Shown here: piece by piece, positions 59,449 through 64,000 of the stretch
Layout of the letters: each line of letters starts with the position of its first letter
How positions within the stretch are numbered: the first letter of the stretch is position 1
Assembly: GCA_020632925.1 (NCBI GenBank)
Contig: JACKER010000009.1
Coordinates: 434,001 to 498,000 of the forward strand
Direction: 5' to 3'
DNA from: Alphaproteobacteria bacterium
GTDB taxonomy: Bacteria; Myxococcota_A; UBA796; GCA-2862545
DNA length: 64,000 bases
Translations under genes and position numbers: made by a program
The notes under the pieces: generated by a model
The model's input: only the letters and a program-made list of their open reading frames with translations
Told to the model about the DNA's origin: nothing
The model's database searches: none

Positions 59449-60771
59449 GTGCGCTCCCCCGCCCTCCTGCTCTCGCTGGTCGCGCTCGCCTGCACCAACG
59501 GCAAGGACACCAGCGACGAGACCGACGCGCCGCCCGATGGTGACGCCGACACGGACACCGACGCGGACACCGACACCGACGCGGACACCGATGCCGACAC
59601 GGACACCGACGTCTGCGGCGAGCTGGCCACGCCCGGCACGGTCACGAACGTACCGACCTCGGCCGACCTCGCCTCCCTGATCGCTGGCGCCTCGCCCGGG
59701 GCGACGCTGGTCCTCGCGCCAGGGACCCACCTCGTGACGCCGCCGCTGGTGCTCGACAAGGCCATCACGCTGCGCTCCGAGGGTGGCGAGCCCACCGCGA
59801 CGATCGACGGCGCGCGCGGTGCGGGGCCGCTCGTCGAGATCCGCGCGTCCGGCGTGACGCTCGCGCACCTCGGGCTCACCCGCAGCGGCACCGACCTGAT
59901 CCACGTGCAGCCCGCGGGCGCGAACGTGGAGGACACGCGGCTGTACGGGTTGAACCTGATCGATCCCGGACGGTACGCCGTCGTCCTGGAGGGTGACGGG
60001 GCGGACCACTGGGTGGAGGGCGGTGAGCTCTCCTGCTCCACGATCGAGCTGTCGGACAACGGGCGCGGCGCCATCCGTGGCGAGTGCGAGACCGGTGGCA
60101 TCGACGGGTACGGGGTCCGCGACTGGGTGGTCCGCGACGACCACTTCGAAGGCTTCTGGTGCGACACCGACCCCGCTGGCCCGGCGGTCCGCTTCACGTA
60201 CGGCAGCCGCGACGTCGAGGTGTACCGGAACGTGATGGCCGACGTCGCGCGCGGCGTCGTGCTGGGCGAGTCGCGCGATCAGATCGGGCGGACCTGGAGC
60301 GACGAGCCCTGCGGTCAGACGACCGTGCTCCAGTCGATCTCCGCGGGCGCCTGGAACAACATCGTGTTCGCCTACGACAGCGAGCTGGCGGCCAGCAACG
60401 ACGTGCTCCTGGTCGGCATCGCCGCCGAGTCCGCCTGCGACGTCACGATCGTGCACAACTCGGTGTACGCCCCGACCCCGCCGGCCCAGGGAGCCATCCA
60501 CCAGCGATTCGCGACGACCTCGGGTGTGGTGGCGAACAACCTGGTGAGCCACGACGTCCTCCGGCAGGACAACGCGACGGCCACCGTGTCCGCGAACGTC
60601 GAGAACGCCCCGTTCGACACCTGGTGGTTCCCGGCCCAGCGGGACTTCCACACCGCCCCAGCAGCGGTGATGGCCATCGACCAGGGCGATCCCTCGTACA
60701 CCGTGGCGGACGACATCGACGGCGAGCCGCGCGACGATGGCGCCCCCGACGTCGGAGCGGACGAGAAGTAA
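59449..60771 (+). CDS. Lipoprotein with Asp-rich linker and right-handed beta-helix
   Basis: 440 residues from GTG. Type II signal with lipobox ALAC (Cys15), then an acidic linker of DTDAD/DTDTD units (about 30-55), common in Myxococcota surface lipoproteins and able to bind calcium. Residues 60-440 have the parallel beta-helix rhythm of pectate-lyase-like proteins: GATLVLAPGTHLVTPPLVLD, ITLRSEGGEPTATIDGARG, VTIVHNSVYA, GVVANNLVS, ending DVGADEK (a usual close of this domain). Enzymatic residues cannot be assigned; it may be a carbohydrate-binding or lyase-type surface protein. Confidence 0.82.
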   Translation: MRSPALLLSLVALACTNGKDTSDETDAPPDGDADTDTDADTDTDADTDADTDTDVCGELATPGTVTNVPTSADLASLIAGASPGATLVLAPGTHLVTPPLVLDKAITLRSEGGEPTATIDGARGAGPLVEIRASGVTLAHLGLTRSGTDLIHVQPAGANVEDTRLYGLNLIDPGRYAVVLEGDGADHWVEGGELSCSTIELSDNGRGAIRGECETGGIDGYGVRDWVVRDDHFEGFWCDTDPAGPAVRFTYGSRDVEVYRNVMADVARGVVLGESRDQIGRTWSDEPCGQTTVLQSISAGAWNNIVFAYDSELAASNDVLLVGIAAESACDVTIVHNSVYAPTPPAQGAIHQRFATTSGVVANNLVSHDVLRQDNATATVSANVENAPFDTWWFPAQRDFHTAPAAVMAIDQGDPSYTVADDIDGEPRDDGAPDVGADEK

Positions 60772-60827
60772 CCGTGTCGTGCCCCAAGCCACCGCGCGAT
60801 CCGACCGAGGGGGTCGACGGAGGTACC

Positions 60828-61436
60828 GTGTCCCACCCCGACCGAATCGCGTCACGCCAACGCCTCGTGGGCCAGGTCCGAAGCTCGATGGTGGAGCTGA
60901 ACGAGCTGCTCGCCCGGATGGCGCGCGGGCGGTTGACCGAGGCGCAGGGGCGGATGGTGGAGCAGGCGGTCCGCACGGCGGACACCCTGGCGGTGGCGGT
61001 CAGCGACCTGGTCGACGTCTGTGCCGTCGAGGACGTGCTGGAGCCCGCGACGGACGAGGTCCGCTGGGTGGACGACGAGATCACCCGGCGACTGCGGCTC
61101 CTCGACCGCCCGGGCAGGCCCGGGGTGCTCGGGCGGCTGGTCACCGTGTGGGCGGACCGGAGCCTGGGCCACCTCGAGGCGTTGCGGAGAGCGACGCGCG
61201 ACGGTGCGGCGGAGCGCGCGGCGCGCGTCGCGTCCACGTGGCGCGGCGCGACGCAGAACCTCGGGGGGGTCGTCCTGGCGTCCAGGTTGGGAGAGCTCGA
61301 GGGGGCGGCGAACGCGGGCCGGCTACCGTCGCCGGTCGAGCTCGATCAGGTGGCTGCGGCCCTCGCCGCCACCCTCCTCGCACTCATGGAACGCGTCGAG
61401 GAGGAATCGAGCGGCGAGATCACTCCTCTGCGCTGA
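60828..61436 (+). CDS. HisKA-like plus HPt-like protein lacking both phospho-histidines
   Basis: 202 residues from GTG 60828, with GGAGGT at 60819-60824; a GTG at 60774 would add 18 residues. Residues 10-70 follow the HisKA two-helix pattern (QVRSSMVELNELLARMARGR ... ADTLAVAVSDLVDVCAVE) but the SHELRTPL site reads VGQVRSSMV, with no His. Residues 95-200 resemble an HPt bundle (ASTWRGATQNLGGVVLASRL, then LGELEGAANAG) in which the H-x-LKG histidine is replaced by Ser. It would therefore be a binding, not phosphotransfer, protein, perhaps a dimerisation inhibitor of a two-component system. The similarity is by eye. Confidence 0.7.
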   Translation: MSHPDRIASRQRLVGQVRSSMVELNELLARMARGRLTEAQGRMVEQAVRTADTLAVAVSDLVDVCAVEDVLEPATDEVRWVDDEITRRLRLLDRPGRPGVLGRLVTVWADRSLGHLEALRRATRDGAAERAARVASTWRGATQNLGGVVLASRLGELEGAANAGRLPSPVELDQVAAALAATLLALMERVEEESSGEITPLR

Positions 61437-61869
61437 GGTCGGCGAGCCTGGGCGCTGCGTCGTCGACCACCTCGACCACGGGACGGGCCGGGGCGCCCCC
61501 CAGGAGCTCCATCGCGAGCGCACCGTAGGCGGCCACCCGGTGGAGCGCCTCGTCGTACCGATCCAGCATGGTCGTCGGCATGTCCTGGGTGAACTGGAAG
61601 TAGAACCGGAGTTCGTCCAGCTCGTGATAGAAGGCCTCACACGCGACCGCGGCCTCCGAGTCGAGCAGTGCCAGATCGGCCATCGCCAGGGTCTTCCATC
61701 GCGAGAACACGGTGTCGATGAAGGGCCCGCGATCCCGGTGGCGGCTCCAGATCTCGATCAGGAAGTCACGACGGAGCTCCAGGTCGCCGATGATGCGGTC
61801 GATCTCCATCGCGACCAGCCTGCGGAGGCGCTCGGGGAACTCGGACTCGTCGAACGCCGGCGGAATCAT
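61420..61869 (-). CDS. Small helical protein of unknown function
   Basis: 149 residues from ATG 61869, which overlaps the rsmI stop (ATGA). Predominantly helical with many aromatic residues (FYHELDELRFYFQFTQDM) and a Pro-rich end. No membrane segment or motif recognised. It is convergent with, and overlaps by 17 nt, the 3' end of the HisKA/HPt-like gene. Confidence 0.68.
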   Translation of the reverse strand: MIPPAFDESEFPERLRRLVAMEIDRIIGDLELRRDFLIEIWSRHRDRGPFIDTVFSRWKTLAMADLALLDSEAAVACEAFYHELDELRFYFQFTQDMPTTMLDRYDEALHRVAAYGALAMELLGGAPARPVVEVVDDAAPRLADLSAEE

Positions 61870-62708
61870 CGGTTCCTGTACCCCAGGGCGCGCTGGTAGA
61901 TCTCGCGCCGCGGCCGATCATAGACATCCGCGAGGACGTCGCGGATCACGCCCGGCGATACGCCGGCCTCCGCCAGGCCACGGATCACCGAATCCAGCCG
62001 CTCCGCCTCCGCTTCGCCTGCGTCCCCCCGGAAGCCCTCGATGACCACGGTGAGCTCGCCGCGGACGGGATCCTCGGCGCGGAACCGCTCCGCGACCTCG
62101 TCCGCCGTGCCCCGGATCCACTCCTCCCACACCTTCGTGAGGCTCCGCGCGACCACCACGCGACGACCTCCTCCGAGGACGCGCCGCACGGTGTCCAGCA
62201 GCTCCACCACCCGGTGCGGGGCCTCGTAGAGCACCACGGTCGCCGGCTCGAAGCGCCGGGCCTCGAGGGCGGCAGCGCGGGGACCCTCGTCGCGCGGCAG
62301 GAAGCCGAGGAACAGGAAGCGGTCCGGCGGAAGCCCCGAGCCGACGAGGCCCGTGATGGCGGCGCAGGGACCGGGGAGCACCACGACGGGCACACCGGCG
62401 TCGATCGCCGCCACGACCACGCGGTACCCGGGATCGGAGACCAGCGGCGTCCCGGCGTCGCTCACCAGCGCCACGTCCTCCCCCGCGAGCATCCTGGCCA
62501 CCAGCCCCGCGGCCCGCTCCGCCTCGTTGTGGTCGTGCGTCGAGACGGCGGGTCGCGAAGGGAGCCCGAGCTCACGGAGCAACGCCGCGATCACGCGAGT
62601 GTCCTCCGCCGCGATGACCGCCACCCGGGACAGGACCTCGACCCCTCGGGGTGACAGATCGGAAGGTTGACCGATGGGGGTGGGGACGATGAAAAGCGTG
62701 CCGCGCAT
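61866..62708 (-). CDS. rsmI: 16S rRNA 2'-O-ribose C1402 methyltransferase
   Basis: 280 residues. Tetrapyrrole-methylase-like fold with RsmI hallmarks: TLFIVPTPIGQPSDLSPR, AAEDTRVIAALL, THDHNEAERA, VALVSDAGTPLVSDPGYR, VLPGPCAAITGLVGSGLPPD, FLFLGFLPR, and VLYEAPHRVVELL. It methylates the 2'-OH of C1402 in the 30S decoding centre using SAM. The frame is open further upstream but ATG 62708 gives the family start. The small helical protein is coupled downstream by ATGA. Confidence 0.95.
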   Translation of the reverse strand: MRGTLFIVPTPIGQPSDLSPRGVEVLSRVAVIAAEDTRVIAALLRELGLPSRPAVSTHDHNEAERAAGLVARMLAGEDVALVSDAGTPLVSDPGYRVVVAAIDAGVPVVVLPGPCAAITGLVGSGLPPDRFLFLGFLPRDEGPRAAALEARRFEPATVVLYEAPHRVVELLDTVRRVLGGGRRVVVARSLTKVWEEWIRGTADEVAERFRAEDPVRGELTVVIEGFRGDAGEAEAERLDSVIRGLAEAGVSPGVIRDVLADVYDRPRREIYQRALGYRNR

Positions 62709-62812
62709 CCCACGTCGATATCCATGCAGCCGACCGGTTGCCCCCCATGCACCACGAGCCCGCGAACCGAGGCCCCGTGCGGAACGACGCGACACGGGGT
62801 CCGCCCCAAGAA

Positions 62813-62877
62813 TTGACGAACCTGATTTATATAGTAAAAATGCCGATTATCTTGGTATGTTTCGAATGGCGTACTCT
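62813..62877 (+). promoter_or_regulatory. AT-rich leader and promoter region of the HU-type gene
   Basis: About 50 nt (62819-62870) are clearly AT-rich in an otherwise GC-rich window. TTGACG (62813-62818), TATATA/TATAGT (62828-62835), TTGGTA (62852-62857) and TACTCT (62872-62877) are -35/-10-like, but none is paired at the usual 16-18 nt spacing. The gap between rsmI and the HU gene is 261 nt, the longest in the window, and must also hold the rsmI promoter on the minus strand. Confidence 0.45.
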
Positions 62878-62969
62878 CGCGCATGGCCGAAACGTCCACA
62901 AGCCCGCTTGCAGTCGGGATCCGCCAGCATATGCTTCCACCGCTTCCCCACCATGGATGGAGGTTCTAC

Positions 62970-63263
62970 ATGAACAAGGGTGAAATGGCGGCCAAGCTCG
63001 CCTCCAAGACCGGGCTGTCCAAGGCCAAGTCCCTCGACGTGATCAACGCTGTCTTCAGCGCCGAGAAGGGCGAGGGCATCATCGCCGTCGAGCTCGACGC
63101 TGGCCGCAAGGTCGTCATCCCCGGCTTCGGGACCTTCGGGACCCGCAAGCGCGCCGCGCGCAAGGGCACCAACCCCGCGAACGGCAAGAAGATCGACATC
63201 CCGGCCAAGCACTACGCCTACTTCAAGCCTGGCAAGACGCTCCGCGAGCGTATCGAGAAGTGA
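62970..63263 (+). CDS. HU-family DNA-binding protein
   Basis: 97 residues with a strong ribosome binding site (GGAGGT, 62959-62964). The HU/IHF fold is complete: MNKGEMAAKLASKTGLSKAK helices, GRKVVIPGFGTFGTRKR beta-arm base, NPANGKKIDIPAKHYAYFKPGK arm and closing helix LRERIEK. Residues PGFGTF and RxxRxGxNP-type RAARKGTNP are diagnostic. It bends and compacts DNA as a dimer. HU versus IHF subunit cannot be told apart by motif, so no symbol is given. A 9-bp hairpin terminator follows 12 nt after the stop. Confidence 0.95.
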   Translation: MNKGEMAAKLASKTGLSKAKSLDVINAVFSAEKGEGIIAVELDAGRKVVIPGFGTFGTRKRAARKGTNPANGKKIDIPAKHYAYFKPGKTLRERIEK

Positions 63264-63275
63264 GCTTCCACCCGT

Positions 63276-63299
63276 GAGGAGTCGTCGTTTCGGCTCCTC
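63276..63299 (+). terminator. Hairpin terminator of the HU-type gene
   Basis: GAGGAGTCG-TCGTTT-CGGCTCCTC: nine base pairs (one G-T) with a 6-nt loop, 12 nt after the stop codon. No T-run follows, as is common in GC-rich genomes. Confidence 0.6.
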
Positions 63300-63369
63300 G
63301 CAGGGTCCCTGGCGGGCGTCCCGACGGTGTCGATGGTTCCATGAACCCGGCCCGCCGCGGCGCCCGCAG

Positions 63370-64000
63370 TCATTTCCGGGGAAGACGCTGGCGTCTGCGG
63401 CGTAGCACGATGAGGGCCCCGAGCAGTACGCCCCCTGCCCGACCGTCCGCGCACCCCCGCCTCACCAAGGGTCCGATCGGGTCACCGATACCGTCGCAGT
63501 CGCGATCGAGCAGCGGATCCGCGTCCTCCGCGGCGCCCGGGTGGATGCGTGGGTCGTCGTCGGCGCAGTCCTCGGGCGGTGAGTACCCGTCGTGGTCCGC
63601 ATCGGCGAACCCGTCGCAGTCCATGTCGCCCATCCCCACCAGCTCGACCGCACCGGGAAACCGCGTCGGGTCCCGATCGTCACAGTCCAGCGGGAGCTCG
63701 ACCCCGTCCCCGTCCTCGTCGGTGTCCCTTCCGTCACAGTCCTGGTCGATCCCGTCGTACCAGATCTCGTTGGAGTGGCTGATGTTCGGCCGGATACTGG
63801 CGTTGTTGTCGTCACAGTCCAGAACGGCGGGCACGCCGTCCCCGTCCACGTCTTGCCACGCGCGTTGACTGGCGCCGGGTCCACCGAACGATCCGATGTC
63901 CGCGAGCGATCCGTCGCGATCTTGTTCTGTCGGGAGTGGGTCCGCGGTGGCGAACGGGTCGCGCATCGGGCCGTAGTAGCTGTAATTCGTGACGATGGCG
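63370..64000 (-). CDS. Secreted protein with MopE-type metal-binding repeats and MYXO-CTERM-like tail (5' end outside the window)
   Basis: The frame is open to the window edge; ~209 C-terminal residues are visible, starting AIVTNYSYYGPMRDP. RDGSLADIGSFGGPGA is a typical close of a right-handed beta-helix domain, so a helix domain probably lies upstream. Then come repeated metal-binding motifs DVDGDGVPAVLDCDDNNAS, DGIDQDCDGRDTDEDGDGV, DCDDRDPTRFPGAVE, DMDCDGFADADHDG and DCADDDPRIHPGA, matching the MopE/DxDCDD pattern for Ca or Cu. The chain ends with a Cys, Gly-Leu-rich hydrophobic segment (GGVLLGALIVL) and RRRRQR, a sorting-tail layout. An ATG at 63966 is not taken as the start for these reasons. 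Confidence 0.8.
   Translation of the reverse strand, partial: AIVTNYSYYGPMRDPFATADPLPTEQDRDGSLADIGSFGGPGASQRAWQDVDGDGVPAVLDCDDNNASIRPNISHSNEIWYDGIDQDCDGRDTDEDGDGVELPLDCDDRDPTRFPGAVELVGMGDMDCDGFADADHDGYSPPEDCADDDPRIHPGAAEDADPLLDRDCDGIGDPIGPLVRRGCADGRAGGVLLGALIVLRRRRQRLPRK

Noticed and set aside
59541..59610. GAC-ACC repeat stretch as a regulatory or recombination repeat.
   Set aside because: It is the coding sequence of the Asp-Thr-Asp-Ala linker of the lipoprotein.
62700..62969. A small RNA or tRNA in the rsmI-HU gap.
   Set aside because: No cloverleaf, T-loop consensus or strong terminator hairpin was found in the gap.
63370..63966. A complete 198-residue gene starting at ATG 63966.
   Set aside because: The frame is open to the window edge and the visible start is the end of a beta-helix domain, so the gene is partial.

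Overview
The window is GC-rich chromosomal DNA (roughly 70% by eye) and reads like a Myxococcota (former deltaproteobacterial) genome. The pointers are six eukaryote-like Ser/Thr kinase genes (one a pseudokinase), several with C-terminal TPR/ATPase regions; one has the HRDVSPxN catalytic loop I associate with myxobacterial kinases. There is also a kinase fused to a formylglycine-generating-enzyme (FGE) fold, a lipoprotein with an Asp-Thr-Asp-Ala-Asp linker, and two secreted proteins ending in a short hydrophobic stretch plus Arg cluster (MYXO-CTERM-like), one carrying MopE-type DxDCDD metal-binding repeats. I see no tRNA, rRNA, CRISPR array, transposase or phage structural gene. Coding density is very high: no stretch over 300 bases lacks a gene.

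Layout. 1-5.0 kb: SecD (partial) and YajC on the minus strand, diverging from queA-tgt-S1 protein-small membrane protein. 5.0-12.7 kb: a hypothetical gene and glutathione reductase on the minus strand, then NAD(P)H-dependent FMN reductase, asnS and a large kinase-TPR protein. 12.8-16.1 kb: an ABC exporter module and an outer-membrane-like protein. 16.2-25.4 kb: a secreted protein, then a tight minus-strand run of kinase, longin-like small protein, HerA-like ATPase, MiaB and FGE-kinase. 25.5-34.1 kb: a lipoprotein hydrolase, a tail-anchored pseudokinase, pepA, rlmE and a kinase-STAND ATPase-TPR protein. 34.2-43.4 kb: engB, a calcineurin-like phosphatase, lon, an HtrA protease, a haem/copper monooxygenase-like lipoprotein and an unusual MetRS. 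43.5-49.4 kb: a muralytic multidomain protein, a secreted transglutaminase-like protein and a minus-strand gene with an unresolved 5' end beside a 19-copy hexamer repeat. 49.4-61.4 kb: a kinase-cyclase-ATPase-TPR giant, a sensor histidine kinase, a four-repeat helical protein, a DUF309 protein, a membrane protein, a metalloprotease-like protein, a beta-helix lipoprotein and a protein resembling HisKA plus HPt without their histidines. 61.4-64 kb: a hypothetical gene with rsmI, an HU-type DNA-binding protein behind an AT-rich leader, and a partial secreted MopE-type protein.

Much of the window is housekeeping for translation and tRNA/rRNA modification (queA, tgt, miaB, rlmE, rsmI, asnS, metG, engB, S1), interleaved with signalling proteins that often overlap their neighbours by 1-4 nt (ATGA/GTGA/TGATG junctions) and are probably co-translated. 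The most unusual elements are the longin-like/HerA pair inside a kinase operon, the MetRS with a rewritten methionine pocket and an extra segment, the GH19-L,D-transpeptidase fusion without a signal peptide, the four-fold repeat protein overlapping the histidine kinase, the HisKA/HPt-like protein lacking both histidines, and a conserved 33-nt motif found between convergent genes behind two kinase-TPR genes.
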